Positions 9,536 to 19,803 of a stretch of DNA of 64,000 nt are shown in pieces. Source of the stretch: Stenotrophomonas sp. UBA7346 (lineage in GTDB: Bacteria > Pseudomonadota > Gammaproteobacteria > Xanthomonadales > Xanthomonadaceae). The stretch covers positions 9,677 through 73,676 of the forward strand of contig DKPB01000059.1 of the NCBI GenBank assembly GCA_002471015.1. Direction: 5' to 3'. Both the position numbers and the translations under genes were made by a program. Under the pieces are notes generated by a model. The model was not told the DNA's origin and did no database searches. It worked only from the letters and a program-made list of their open reading frames with translations. The stretch's first letter is position 1. Each line of letters starts with the position of its first letter.

Positions 9536-10540
9536 ATGACGCAGACAATCACCGTCATCCGCGGCGATGGCATCGGCCCGGAAATCATGGACGCCACCCT
9601 GTTCGTGCTGGACAAGCTGGGCACGGGCCTGTCCTACGAATTCGCCGACGCCGGCCTGGCCGCCCTGGAAAAGCACGGTGAGCTGATCCCGGCTTCCACC
9701 CTGGAGTCGATCACCAAGCACAAGGTCGCCCTGAAGAGCCCGCTGACCACCCCGGTCGGTGGCGGTTTCAGCTCGATCAACGTTGCCCTGCGTCGCCAGT
9801 TCGACCTGTATGCCAACGTGCGCCCGGCCATCTCGTTCCCGAACACCAAGTCGCGCTACGAGAACATCAACATGATCACGGTGCGTGAGAACACCGAGGG
9901 CGCCTACCTGGCCGAAGGCCAGGAAGTGTCGGCCGACGGCGAGACCGCGTTCTCCGGCACCCGCATCACCCGCAAGGGCTCCGAGCGCATCGTGCGTTAC
10001 GCCTTCGAGCTGGCCAAGAGCACCGGCCGCAAGAAGGTCACCGCCGTGCACAAGGCCAACATCATCAAGTCGACCTCGGGCCTGTTCCTGAACGTTGCCC
10101 GTGAAGTTGCCGCCGAGTACCCGGAAATCGAATTCCAGGAAATGATCGTCGACAACGCCTGCATGCAGCTGGTGATGCGTCCGGAGCAGTTCGACATCCT
10201 GGTCACCACCAACCTGTTCGGCGACATCATCTCCGACCTGTGCGCCGGTCTGGTCGGTGGCCTGGGCCTGGCCCCGGGTGCCAACATCGGCAAGGACGCA
10301 GCGATCTTTGAAGCCGTGCACGGCACCGCCCCGGATATCGCCGGCCAGGGCAAGGCCAACCCGGTTGCACTGATGCTGGCAGCTGCACAGATGCTGGACC
10401 ACGTCGGCCAGCCGGAAAACGCCGAGCGCCTGCGCAAGGCCATCGTTGCCACGATGGAAGCCAAGGATTCGCTGACCGGCGACCTGGGCGGCACCGGCAC
10501 CACCATGGGCTTCGCCCAGGCCATCGCCAGCCGCGTCTGA
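9536..10540 (+). CDS. icd: Isocitrate dehydrogenase, NAD-type (beta-decarboxylating)
   Basis: The 334-aa protein belongs to the isocitrate/isopropylmalate dehydrogenase family. Visible motifs are VIRGDGIGPEIM, VRENTEGAYLAEGQE, NLFGDIISDLCAGLVGG and EAVHGTAPDIAGQGKANP. The short length and the EGAYLAEG loop resemble the NAD-dependent monomer type used in the TCA cycle by Xanthomonads rather than the longer NADP enzyme; homoisocitrate or isopropylmalate dehydrogenase is a less likely alternative. ATG 9536 is chosen because the conserved N-terminus MTQTITVIRGDG starts there; the 26 upstream codons look non-coding. A strong terminator hairpin follows. Confidence 0.9.
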   Translation: MTQTITVIRGDGIGPEIMDATLFVLDKLGTGLSYEFADAGLAALEKHGELIPASTLESITKHKVALKSPLTTPVGGGFSSINVALRRQFDLYANVRPAISFPNTKSRYENINMITVRENTEGAYLAEGQEVSADGETAFSGTRITRKGSERIVRYAFELAKSTGRKKVTAVHKANIIKSTSGLFLNVAREVAAEYPEIEFQEMIVDNACMQLVMRPEQFDILVTTNLFGDIISDLCAGLVGGLGLAPGANIGKDAAIFEAVHGTAPDIAGQGKANPVALMLAAAQMLDHVGQPENAERLRKAIVATMEAKDSLTGDLGGTGTTMGFAQAIASRV

Positions 10541-10567
10541 TTGCAGTTGCGGTAGTGAGTGGTACGC

Positions 10568-10596
10568 AAAACGGAGCGCGCAAGCGCTCCGTTTTC
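10568..10596 (+). terminator. Rho-independent terminator after icd
   Basis: A perfect 9-bp stem, ACGGAGCGC/GCGCTCCGT with loop GCAA, is followed by TTTTCGTT. It is placed 28 bases after the icd stop. Confidence 0.85.
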
Positions 10597-10602
10597 GTTG
10601 AT

Positions 10603-10714
10603 GTAGTGCCGAGCCATGCTCGGCAGGGACCTTCCCAGGGTCAGCTGTAGTGCCGAGCCATGCTCGGCTGTGGCATTACCGATAAGGCCTCTGCCGAGCA
10701 TGGCTCGGCACTAC
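10603..10714. repeat. SMAG/REP-type palindromic repeat cluster (three units)
   Basis: Three copies of a 23-bp unit containing GTAGTGCCGAGCC and its palindromic partner lie at 10603-10625 and 10647-10669 (same orientation) and 10692-10714 (inverted). Each folds into a GCCGAGC/GCTCGGC hairpin preceded by GTAG. This is the form described for Stenotrophomonas SMAG elements, which are moved by REP-associated transposases. Confidence 0.85.
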
Positions 10715-10720
10715 AAAACA

Positions 10721-10749
10721 GCAAAGGGCGCCCAATGGGCGCCCTTTGC
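10721..10749. terminator. Bidirectional terminator between icd repeats and the Bax-inhibitor gene
   Basis: A perfect 13-bp stem GCAAAGGGCGCCC with loop AAT lies 21 bases beyond the stop of the minus-strand gene at 10771. On that strand it begins and ends in A/T-containing arms, but there is no long T run. Confidence 0.6.
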
Positions 10750-10770
10750 ATGCAATCTTCAGCAACAGCC

Positions 10771-11532
10771 TCAATTGCGCGATTGCAGCTTCGACAGCAG
10801 TCGCAGGAACTCGATGTACAGCCATACCAGGGTGACCATCAGGCCGAACGCGCCGTACCACTCCATGTACTTCGGTGCCCCGGCTTCCACGCCGCTTTCG
10901 ATGAAGTCGAAATCCAGCACCAGGTTCAGCGCGGCAATCACCACCACGAACAGGCTGAAACCGATGCCGATCAGGCCCGACTCGTGGATATACGGAATGT
11001 TGATGTTGAAGAAGCCAAGCACGATGGTGGCCAGATAGACCAAGGCGATGCCGCCGGTTGCGGCAACCACGCCCAGCTTGAAGTTCTCGGTGGCCTTGAT
11101 CAGGCCACTGCGGTAGGCGAACAGCAGCGCGAACAAGGTGCCGAAGGTCAGGATCACGGCCTGGAACACGATGCCGTTGAAGCGTGCTTCGTAGATGGCC
11201 GAGATCGCGCCCAGGAACAGGCCTTCGGCCAGGGCATACAGCGGTGCGCTGACCGGCGCCCAGCTCTTCTTGAAGATGGTCACCAGTGACAGGATGAAGC
11301 CGACGATCATGCCGCCCCACAGGTACAGCTTGGCGGCCGGCAGCAGCTCGCCGTTCTCGCCCAGGGTGCCGTTCCAGGCAAACGCGGCGGTGAGCACGGC
11401 CAGCAACAACAGGATGCCGGTCTTGTTGACGGTGCCATTGATGCTCATCGCATCGGCGCCGCGTGACACCACGCTGCCGTTGCCAAGGTCGAGGAAGGTG
11501 GATTCGGAAAGGGCAGGGTTGCCGCTGCGCAT
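10771..11532 (-). CDS. Bax inhibitor-1 / YbhL family membrane protein
   Basis: The 253-aa protein has seven hydrophobic segments, starting with TGILLLLAVLTAAFAW. The last segment ends with a conserved Asp-containing loop (VIAALNLVLDFDFIESG), the pattern of the BI-1/TMBIM family. Characterised relatives are pH-sensitive calcium leak channels; the bacterial role is unclear. ATG 11532 is used because GGAG lies 7 bases upstream, and the 19 codons before it do not resemble the family. It is transcribed away from the tRNA cluster. Confidence 0.9.
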   Translation of the reverse strand: MRSGNPALSESTFLDLGNGSVVSRGADAMSINGTVNKTGILLLLAVLTAAFAWNGTLGENGELLPAAKLYLWGGMIVGFILSLVTIFKKSWAPVSAPLYALAEGLFLGAISAIYEARFNGIVFQAVILTFGTLFALLFAYRSGLIKATENFKLGVVAATGGIALVYLATIVLGFFNINIPYIHESGLIGIGFSLFVVVIAALNLVLDFDFIESGVEAGAPKYMEWYGAFGLMVTLVWLYIEFLRLLSKLQSRN

Positions 11533-11607
11533 GCAAGTCTCCGTTGCGGATGAAAGGGGCGGGTACTGCGTCAAGCATACCCGTATCAATTGAAGTGAAA
11601 TTTACCG

Positions 11608-11636
11608 TTGACAGACCGGGCTGCAGTTACGACAAT
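11608..11636 (+). promoter_or_regulatory. Sigma-70 type promoter for the tRNA cluster
   Basis: A perfect -35 box TTGACA (11608-11613) is followed after 17 bases by GACAAT (11631-11636). It lies 37 bases before tRNA-Pro, which fits a strong stable-RNA promoter. Confidence 0.7.
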
Positions 11637-11672
11637 AGCCGACCTTTCCGGGGCACCGGAGAGATTCACCGC

Positions 11673-11749
11673 CGGGGTATAGCGCAGTCTGGTAGCGCGC
11701 CTGCTTTGGGAGCAGGATGTCGGGGGTTCGAATCCCTCTACCCCGACCA
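11673..11749 (+). tRNA. tRNA-Pro (anticodon TGG)
   Basis: A full cloverleaf is visible: acceptor CGGGGTA/TACCCCG, anticodon loop TTTGGGA giving TGG, T-loop GTTCGAATC and encoded CCA. It is first in a cluster of six tRNAs behind one promoter. Confidence 0.97.
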
Positions 11750-11793
11750 TCCAATGCACCAAGCGCGCGTTGGAGTGCGACAATCCGGTCAGA

Positions 11794-11870
11794 GCGCCCG
11801 TAGCTCAACTGGATAGAGCACCGGCCTTCTAAGCCGGCGGTTACAGGTTCGATTCCTGTCGGGCGCGCCA
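11794..11870 (+). tRNA. tRNA-Arg (anticodon TCT)
   Basis: Acceptor GCGCCCG pairs with CGGGCGC; the anticodon loop CTTCTAA gives TCT, reading AGA/AGG; the T-loop is GTTCGATTC and CCA is encoded. Confidence 0.97.
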
Positions 11871-11906
11871 TATGGTGCATGCGGCAGGTGTGTTTCAGGT
11901 TTCAGT

Positions 11907-11984
11907 GGTGGCTGTAGCTCAGTTGGTTAGAGTACCGGATTGTGATTCCGGTGGTCGGGGGTTCGAATCCCCTCAGCCACCCCA
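11907..11984 (+). tRNA. tRNA-His (anticodon GTG)
   Basis: Acceptor GTGGCTG/CAGCCAC has an extra encoded G at position -1 (11907) opposite the discriminator C, the His identity feature. The anticodon is GTG and CCA is encoded. Confidence 0.97.
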
Positions 11985-12061
11985 CTGTTTCAAGGGCCCG
12001 ATGTTGAATTGGGCTTGCAGAAAAAACAGGATGCGGATATTATTTGCACCCTGATTTTTCA

Positions 12062-12137
12062 GGGCTGTTAGCTCAGTTGGTAGAGCAGTTGACTCTTAAT
12101 CAATAGGTCCAAGGTTCGAATCCTTGACAGCCCACCA
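12062..12137 (+). tRNA. tRNA-Lys (anticodon CTT), copy 1
   Basis: Acceptor GGGCTGT/ACAGCCC, anticodon loop CTCTTAA giving CTT, T-loop GTTCGAATC and encoded CCA. It is identical in sequence to the copy at 12250. A small hairpin with a T run follows (about 12141-12173). Confidence 0.96.
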
Positions 12138-12249
12138 TATAAAAAGCCATCGGAGCAATCCGGTGGCTTTTTCCTTATAAGTGTAAGCCCTGCATTTTTG
12201 GGCTTGGTGCGAAGACGCCTTGCGGTGTATCATTCGGCCACAGGTTTCA

Positions 12250-12325
12250 GGGCTGTTAGCTCAGTTGGTAGAGCAGTTGACTCTTAATCAATAGGTCCAA
12301 GGTTCGAATCCTTGACAGCCCACCA
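12250..12325 (+). tRNA. tRNA-Lys (anticodon CTT), copy 2
   Basis: This is an identical duplicate of the tRNA-Lys at 12062, including the preceding bases TTTTCAG/TTTCAG, so it probably arose by tandem duplication. It is followed by a similar AAAGCC...GGCTTTTTT hairpin (about 12331-12362). Confidence 0.96.
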
Positions 12326-12438
12326 AGTTCAAAGCCATCGGCGCAGGTCGGTGGCTTTTTTCTTGCACGGTACGATGTGTTCAGCCCGGCTTCCGCTTTG
12401 TCGGCGGGCCTGCAACAATGCGCACCTGAACCGGTATT

Positions 12439-12523
<85 letters not shown>

Positions 12524-12700
12524 GTGCCCGGTCTGTCCTGCCCGCCCGGGCACCCTCCGACTGCCCTGAATGGCCGGCAACTGCTGGCGGCGGCAGCCGT
12601 TATCAGCGAAACTAGAGGGCTGCGGCCAAAATCCGCGTCTCACGTCGTATCAACCACCACATCGTGCCGGGGGCCGTCGCCACCGGTGGCAGGAGTCAAC

Positions 12701-13996
12701 ATGCAAGCTTCGATCGAATCCACCGGCAACCTGGAACGCCGCCTGAGCTTCTCGCTGCCGGCCGACCGTCTGCAGACCCATATCAACGGTCGCCTGGGCG
12801 AAATCGCGCGCACCGCGCGCATCAAGGGTTTCCGCCAGGGCAAGGTGCCGGCCAAGGTGATCGAGCAGCGTTTTGGCCCGCAGGTGCGCGCCGAGGCGAT
12901 GGATGGCCTGCTGCGCGAAACCTTCGATGCCGCGCTGCGTGAGCATGCGCTGCGCATTGCCGGCAACCCGCGCATCGACAAGGCCGGTGAGGGCGAATTC
13001 GATTTCGTCGCCACCGTCGAGCTGATCCCGGACTTCGGCGATGTCGACGTGACCAAGCTCAACGTCGTGCGCCACACCGCTGAAATCAGCGATGCCGACA
13101 TTGACCAGATGATCGAGAACCTGCGCGCCCAGCGCCGTACCTGGAAGCCGGTTGCGCGCGGCGCCCAGGAAGGCGACCTGGTCGGCCTGGAAACCTGGTC
13201 GCAGGCGGGTGAAGAGCGTCTGCCGGCCGAAGGCGTTGAAAAGGGCACCATCGTGATCGGCCAGGGCATGATGTTCGACCAGATCGAGCAGGGCCTGATC
13301 GGCCTGGCCAAGGGCGAGGAAAAGACCCTGGACGTGACCTTCCCGGCGGACTGGCGCGTGCCGGCGCTGGCGGGCAAGACCGTGCAGGTCACGGTCAAGG
13401 CCACCGAAGTGTCCGAGCAGGAAGTGCCAGCCGTGGATGCTGCCTTCATCAAGAGCTTTGGCGTCAAGAATGGCGACGTGGAGCAGTTCCGTGCCGACAT
13501 CCGTTCCAACCTGGAGCGCGAGCTCAAGGGTGCGCTGATGAACCGCCTGCGCCGTGAAGTGGGTGAGCAGCTGATTGCCGCCTATTCCTCGGTCGAGCTG
13601 CCGCCGCGTCTGGTCGAGGGTGAAGCCCGCTCGATGCTGGCCCAGCAGGTTGATGCCATCCGTCGCCAGGGCGGCAACCCGGGCGAAGTGCCGGCCGATG
13701 CCCACGAAGGCTTCAAGGACGCCGCTGCCAAGCGCGTGCTGGTTGGCCTGCTGGTCGGTGAAGTGGCCCGCAAGAACGAGCTGCGCCTGGACCCGAAGCG
13801 CCTGAACGAAACCATGCGCCTGATCGCCTCGACCTACGAAGAGCCGGAGCAGGTCATTGAGATGTACCGCAACGACCCCCAGCTTATGGCTGGCCTGCAG
13901 AACCGCGTGATGGAAGAGCAGGTGATCGACTGGATCGCCGAGCGTGCCCAGCACACCGAGCAGGCGTTGACGTTCCAGGAAGCCATCCGCCAGTAA
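12701..13996 (+). CDS. tig: Trigger factor, ribosome-associated chaperone
   Basis: The 431-aa protein has the three trigger-factor domains. The N-terminal part carries the ribosome-binding signature ([16 protein letters not shown]). The middle is the FKBP-type prolyl isomerase region ([25 protein letters not shown]). The rest is the helical C-terminal chaperone domain. It binds nascent chains at the exit tunnel. The ATG has an AGGAG ribosome binding site 5-9 bases upstream. It is followed by clpP, clpX and lon, the conserved protein quality-control cluster of proteobacteria. Confidence 0.97.
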   Translation: MQASIESTGNLERRLSFSLPADRLQTHINGRLGEIARTARIKGFRQGKVPAKVIEQRFGPQVRAEAMDGLLRETFDAALREHALRIAGNPRIDKAGEGEFDFVATVELIPDFGDVDVTKLNVVRHTAEISDADIDQMIENLRAQRRTWKPVARGAQEGDLVGLETWSQAGEERLPAEGVEKGTIVIGQGMMFDQIEQGLIGLAKGEEKTLDVTFPADWRVPALAGKTVQVTVKATEVSEQEVPAVDAAFIKSFGVKNGDVEQFRADIRSNLERELKGALMNRLRREVGEQLIAAYSSVELPPRLVEGEARSMLAQQVDAIRRQGGNPGEVPADAHEGFKDAAAKRVLVGLLVGEVARKNELRLDPKRLNETMRLIASTYEEPEQVIEMYRNDPQLMAGLQNRVMEEQVIDWIAERAQHTEQALTFQEAIRQ

Positions 13997-14063
13997 GCTG
14001 GTGGCGTTTGATCCCCGCGCCCTGGCGCGGGGAGTCCACTCCCAAGTACAGGTGCCTCACGAA

Positions 14064-14690
14064 ATGGACAACCGAGCCAAAGCATTGAACATGGTTCCGA
14101 TGGTGGTCGAGCAGACCAGCCGCGGCGAGCGCGCCTACGATATCTATTCGCGCCTGCTGAAGGAGCGCCTGATTTTCCTGGTGGGTCCGATCGACGACCA
14201 CATGGCGAACCTGGTGGTGGCGCAGCTGCTGTTCCTGGAAGCGGACAACCCGGAAAAGGACATCAGCATCTACATCAACTCGCCCGGTGGCGTGGTCACC
14301 GCCGGCATGGCGATCTACGACACCATGCAGTACATCAAGCCCGACGTGAGCACCATCTGCGTGGGCCAGGCGGCCTCGATGGGCGCGCTGCTGCTGGCGT
14401 CCGGTGCGGCCGGCAAGCGCTATGCACTGCCGAACTCGCGGGTGATGATCCACCAGCCGCTGGGCGGCTTCCAGGGCCAGGCCACGGATATCGACATCCA
14501 CGCCCGTGAAATCCTGACCCTGCGTTCGCGCCTGAACGAGGTGCTGGCCAAGCACACCGGCCAGTCGCTGGAGACCATCGCGCGCGATACCGAGCGCGAT
14601 AACTTCAAGAGCGCGGCCGATGCGATGGCCTATGGCCTGGTCGATCAGGTGCTGGAACGCCGTCCGGACGAGTCCATCCAGCCGGCCTGA
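14064..14690 (+). CDS. clpP: ATP-dependent Clp protease proteolytic subunit
   Basis: The 208-aa serine peptidase has the normal ClpP length. The catalytic triad is visible: Ser105 in [11 protein letters not shown], His130 in [13 protein letters not shown] and Asp179 in RDTERDNF. Fourteen subunits form the degradation chamber, and ClpX (next gene) or ClpA unfolds the substrates. ATG 14064 is chosen because [17 protein letters not shown] matches the family N-terminus; the in-frame upstream sequence is unrelated. It lies 67 bp after tig. Confidence 0.97.
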   Translation: MDNRAKALNMVPMVVEQTSRGERAYDIYSRLLKERLIFLVGPIDDHMANLVVAQLLFLEADNPEKDISIYINSPGGVVTAGMAIYDTMQYIKPDVSTICVGQAASMGALLLASGAAGKRYALPNSRVMIHQPLGGFQGQATDIDIHAREILTLRSRLNEVLAKHTGQSLETIARDTERDNFKSAADAMAYGLVDQVLERRPDESIQPA

Positions 14691-14817
14691 GTCTGCAAGT
14701 GGCCGAAAATACGGCGTTTTTCGCAGGGTCGGAACTGGACTGGCGTCCATCCGGCCCTGTGCTATTCTCGAATTTGAACCCCCTGTTCAGAGGGGGAAGC
14801 AACTGGGTAAGCGAAGC

Positions 14818-16107
<1,290 letters not shown>

Positions 16108-16181
16108 ACCGGGTGAGGGGCAGGGTGAACGGGGTAGTGCCCATTCATCCGTCCGCGCCGCAAGGCTCTTGCAACACTCCG

Positions 16182-16218
16182 CCGATGGCCCCATAACGGG
16201 GCCATCGGCTTTTTTATT
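16182..16218 (+). terminator. Rho-independent terminator after clpX
   Basis: A perfect 11-bp stem, CCGATGGCCCC/GGGGCCATCGG with loop ATAAC, is followed by CTTTTTTATT. It separates clpX from lon. Confidence 0.9.
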
Positions 16219-16248
16219 CAGCCTCCACCGAATTCCACGGAGCCCCCC

Positions 16249-18705
16249 ATGGCCCAGTCCAAACTCGAAGTTCTCGACCTGCCGGTCCTGCCACTGCGTG
16301 ACGTGGTGGTGTTTCCGCACATGGTCATTCCCCTGTTCGTGGGCCGTGACAAGTCCATGCAGGCGCTGGAGCGTGCCATGGAGGCGGACAAGCGCATCCT
16401 GCTGCTGGCGCAGAAGTCCGCCGAAACCGATGATCCCGCCGCAGCCGACCTGTACACCGTTGGCACCCTGGCGCAGGTACTGCAGCTGCTGAAGCTGCCC
16501 GACGGCACCATCAAGGTGCTGGTCGAAGGCCTGTCGCGCGTGGCTGTGGACAAGGTCTATGAGCAGGACGGTGCCCTGCAGGGCCACGGCGTGGAGATTG
16601 AATCGGACGAGTCGCGCGAGCCGCGCGAGATCGAGGCCATCGCGCGCTCGCTGATGTCGCTGTTCGAACAGTACGTCAAGACCAACCGCAAGCTGCCGCC
16701 GGAGCTGTTGCAGACCCTGGCCGGCATCGAGGAACCCGCGCGTCTGGCCGACACCATCGCCGCGCATATCGGCGTGCGCCTGGCCGACAAGCAGAAGCTG
16801 CTGGAAACCCTGCAGATCGGCGACCGTCTGGAAATGCTGGTCGGTCTGGTCGACGGCGAAATCGATGTGCAGCAGCTGGAAAAGCGCATCCGCGGTCGCG
16901 TCAAATCGCAGATGGAAAAGAGCCAGCGCGAGTACTACCTCAACGAGCAGATGAAGGCCATCCAGAAAGAACTGGGTGACCTGGATGAAGCACCCGGCGA
17001 GATGGAGGAACTGGCGCGCAAGATTGCCGAAGCCGGCATGCCCAAGCCGGTGGAAACCAAGGCCAAAAACGAGCTCAACAAGCTCAAGCAGATGTCGCCG
17101 ATGTCGGCCGAAGCCGCGGTGGTGCGCAACTACCTGGAGTGGCTGCTGGGCGTGCCGTGGAAGAAGCGCACCAAGGTCCGCAAGGACCTGAAGGTTGCCC
17201 AGGACACGCTGGACGCCGACCATTACGGTCTGGACAAGGTCAAGGATCGCATCCTTGAATACCTTGCCGTGCAGTCGCGGGTGAAGCAGATGAAGGGCCC
17301 GATCCTGTGCCTGGTCGGTCCGCCGGGCGTGGGCAAGACCTCGCTGGGTCAGTCCATTGCCAAGGCCACCAACCGCAAGTTCGTGCGCATGAGCCTGGGC
17401 GGTGTGCGTGACGAGGCCGAGATCCGTGGCCATCGCCGCACCTATGTCGGCTCGATGCCGGGCCGCATCGTGCAGAACCTCAACAAGGTCGGCAGCAAGA
17501 ATCCGCTGTTCGTGCTCGATGAGATCGACAAGATGTCGATGGATTTCCGCGGCGACCCGTCCTCGGCCCTGCTCGAAGTGCTGGACCCGGAGCAGAACAA
17601 CGCCTTCAACGATCATTACCTCGAGGTCGACCTGGACCTGAGCGAAGTGATGTTCGTGGCTACCTCCAACTCCTTGAACATTCCCGGCCCGTTGCTGGAC
17701 CGCATGGAAGTGATCCGCATCCCGGGTTACACCGAGGACGAGAAGCTCAACATCGCCACCCGCTACCTGGTGCCCAAGCAGCTCAAGGCCAATGGCCTGA
17801 AGGTGGAGGAACTGGCCATCGAGGAAGACGCCATCCGTGGCATCGTGCGCTATTACACGCGCGAATCCGGCGTGCGTAACCTTGAGCGCGAAATCGCCAA
17901 GATCTGCCGCAAGGTGGTCAAGGAAATCGCGCTGGCAGGCCCGCAGCCGGTCAAGAAGGCGGCCAAGAAGACCGCGAAGAAGCCCAAGGCGCTGGTGGTG
18001 GTCGATGCCGGCAACCTGGACAAGTACCTGGGTGTGCAGCGCTTCGACTTCGGCCGTGCCGAGGAAGAGAACGAGATCGGCCTGGTCACAGGCCTGGCCT
18101 GGACCGAAGTCGGCGGCGACCTGCTGCAGATCGAGTCGACGCTGATCCCGGGCAAGGGTGCGGTGACGCTGACCGGCCAGCTGGGCAATGTCATGAAGGA
18201 ATCGGCGACGGCAGCCTTGTCGGTGGTGCGTGCACGTGCCGAGTCGCTGGGTATCGACGTGGATTTCCTGCAGAAGCACGACGTGCACCTGCACGTGCCC
18301 GACGGTGCCACGCCGAAGGACGGCCCCAGCGCCGGCATCGCGATGGTGACCTCGCTGGTGTCCACGCTGACCAAGGTGCCGGTCAAGGCCGAAGTGGCAA
18401 TGACCGGCGAGATCACCCTGCGCGGCCGTGTCACCGCCATCGGTGGTTTGAAGGAAAAGCTGCTGGCCGCGCTGCGCGGTGGCATCCGTACCGTCATCAT
18501 TCCCGAGGAGAACCGCAAGGACCTGGCCGACATCCCAGCCAACGTCACCCGCGACCTGACGATAGTGCCGGTGAAGTGGATCGATGAAGTGCTGGATATC
18601 GCGCTGGCCACGCCGCTGGCACCGAAGAAGGCAGGCAAGAATGCGCAACGCGTCGCAGTTCGCGGCAAGTCGAAGGCAGCTCCGGCGGCGCGCGTCAAGC
18701 ATTGA
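16249..18705 (+). CDS. lon: ATP-dependent protease Lon
   Basis: The 818-aa protein has the Lon substrate-binding N-domain ([22 protein letters not shown]), the AAA+ module with Walker [10 protein letters not shown] and Walker [11 protein letters not shown], and the C-terminal peptidase with the Ser-Lys dyad: Ser694 in DGPSAGIAM and Lys737 in GGLKEK. It degrades misfolded and short-lived regulatory proteins. A Lys/Ala-rich insert ([14 protein letters not shown]) sits between the AAA and protease domains, and a basic tail follows the peptidase. The gene has its own space after the clpX terminator and is followed by hupB, the usual order. Confidence 0.97.
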   Translation: MAQSKLEVLDLPVLPLRDVVVFPHMVIPLFVGRDKSMQALERAMEADKRILLLAQKSAETDDPAAADLYTVGTLAQVLQLLKLPDGTIKVLVEGLSRVAVDKVYEQDGALQGHGVEIESDESREPREIEAIARSLMSLFEQYVKTNRKLPPELLQTLAGIEEPARLADTIAAHIGVRLADKQKLLETLQIGDRLEMLVGLVDGEIDVQQLEKRIRGRVKSQMEKSQREYYLNEQMKAIQKELGDLDEAPGEMEELARKIAEAGMPKPVETKAKNELNKLKQMSPMSAEAAVVRNYLEWLLGVPWKKRTKVRKDLKVAQDTLDADHYGLDKVKDRILEYLAVQSRVKQMKGPILCLVGPPGVGKTSLGQSIAKATNRKFVRMSLGGVRDEAEIRGHRRTYVGSMPGRIVQNLNKVGSKNPLFVLDEIDKMSMDFRGDPSSALLEVLDPEQNNAFNDHYLEVDLDLSEVMFVATSNSLNIPGPLLDRMEVIRIPGYTEDEKLNIATRYLVPKQLKANGLKVEELAIEEDAIRGIVRYYTRESGVRNLEREIAKICRKVVKEIALAGPQPVKKAAKKTAKKPKALVVVDAGNLDKYLGVQRFDFGRAEEENEIGLVTGLAWTEVGGDLLQIESTLIPGKGAVTLTGQLGNVMKESATAALSVVRARAESLGIDVDFLQKHDVHLHVPDGATPKDGPSAGIAMVTSLVSTLTKVPVKAEVAMTGEITLRGRVTAIGGLKEKLLAALRGGIRTVIIPEENRKDLADIPANVTRDLTIVPVKWIDEVLDIALATPLAPKKAGKNAQRVAVRGKSKAAPAARVKH

Positions 18706-18755
18706 AATGTGAACGCCAAACCCCTCGAAACCCGCGTCATTACTGGCTTTTCAGC

Positions 18756-18784
18756 TTGCGCGGGTAGGGGGGCGCTGGTATAAA
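18756..18784 (+). promoter_or_regulatory. Promoter candidate for hupB
   Basis: TTGCGC (18756-18761) is followed after exactly 17 bases by TATAAA (18779-18784). It lies about 125 bases before the hupB start, leaving a long untranslated leader. Confidence 0.6.
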
Positions 18785-18910
18785 AGTGCCACTCACGCAT
18801 CGGCTTATTTTGATGGCGTGTTTGCAGGATCTTCCGGCAGCTGGCGTCTTGGGGCGTACGGTTGCCACCCAAATAATTCCGCGGATTTGCCGCAAAGGGA
18901 GTTTTACAGA

Positions 18911-19183
18911 ATGAACAAGACCGAATTGATTGATGGCGTTGCCGCTGCTGCTGACCTGTCCAAGGCCGAAGCTGGCCGTGCAGTTGACGCTGTCATCGCC
19001 GAGATCACCAAGGCCCTGAAGAAGGGTGATGCCGTGACTCTGGTGGGCTTCGGTACGTTCCAGGTTCGTGCACGCGCTGAGCGCACCGGCCGCAATCCGA
19101 AGACCGGCGAAGAGATCAAGATCGCCGCTGCAAAAAATCCTGCCTTCAAGGCTGGTAAAGCTCTGAAGGACGCTGTAAACTAA
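18911..19183 (+). CDS. hupB: Nucleoid-associated protein HU-beta
   Basis: The 90-aa protein has the HU/IHF fold signature [21 protein letters not shown], including the DNA-minor-groove beta arm, and a helical N-terminus [18 protein letters not shown]. It bends and compacts DNA as a dimer. The ATG is preceded by AGGGAG (about 8 bases upstream). It follows lon and precedes tRNA-Val, as in many gammaproteobacteria. Confidence 0.97.
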   Translation: MNKTELIDGVAAAADLSKAEAGRAVDAVIAEITKALKKGDAVTLVGFGTFQVRARAERTGRNPKTGEEIKIAAAKNPAFKAGKALKDAVN

Positions 19184-19195
19184 GCGGCTCAGCTA

Positions 19196-19270
19196 GGGTG
19201 CTTAGCTCAGCGGTAGAGCGTCTCCCTTACACGGAGAGGGTCGGGGGTTCGAAACCCTCAGCACCCACCA
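19196..19270 (+). tRNA. tRNA-Val (anticodon TAC)
   Basis: Acceptor GGGTGCT/AGCACCC, anticodon loop CTTACAC giving TAC, T-loop GTTCGAAAC and encoded CCA. It starts 13 bases after the hupB stop, so it may share its transcript. Confidence 0.97.
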
Positions 19271-19304
19271 GTTAAGCGCCAAAGCAGTACAGATTTGAAA
19301 GTGT

Positions 19305-19381
19305 GGAGCGGTAGTTCAGCTGGTTAGAATGCTGGCCTGTCACGCCGGAGGTCGCGGGTTCGAGTCCCGTCCGCTCCGCCA
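19305..19381 (+). tRNA. tRNA-Asp (anticodon GTC), copy 1
   Basis: Acceptor GGAGCGG/CCGCTCC, anticodon loop CTGTCAC giving GTC, T-loop GTTCGAGTC and encoded CCA. It is one of three identical copies. A GGCCCCTGA/TCAGGGGCC hairpin follows at 19391-19412. Confidence 0.97.
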
Positions 19382-19461
19382 GTTTCAATCTGGCCCCTGA
19401 GAAATCAGGGGCCTTGTTTTCTCAAACACCTCGGGTGTGGGAAAACAGAAGAATTAAATGT

Positions 19462-19538
19462 GGAGCGGTAGTTCAGCTGGTTAGAATGCTGGCCTGTCAC
19501 GCCGGAGGTCGCGGGTTCGAGTCCCGTCCGCTCCGCCA
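19462..19538 (+). tRNA. tRNA-Asp (anticodon GTC), copy 2
   Basis: Sequence identical to copy 1 over the full 77 bases, with different flanking spacers. Confidence 0.97.
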
Positions 19539-19599
19539 TTTAATCCAGTCACTCTTCGGAGTGCGCACCCCGGGAAACCGCGGTGGTCGAGTCAAATGC

Positions 19600-19676
19600 G
19601 GAGCGGTAGTTCAGCTGGTTAGAATGCTGGCCTGTCACGCCGGAGGTCGCGGGTTCGAGTCCCGTCCGCTCCGCCA
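19600..19676 (+). tRNA. tRNA-Asp (anticodon GTC), copy 3
   Basis: Third identical copy. It is followed by a CCTCGGTGCAAGCCGGGGG-type hairpin with a T-rich tail (about 19685-19720), which probably ends the tRNA transcript. Confidence 0.97.
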
Positions 19677-19803
19677 GTTGTCTCAAAGCCCTCGGTGCAA
19701 GCCGGGGGCTTTTCTTTTGTGGGTACGGGTAGGCGCCCGAGTTGGGCGCGGGGCGGGAAGCGGGTTAAACTGCCCGGCTCGCCACTCAGGCCTAGATTTG
19801 CCC

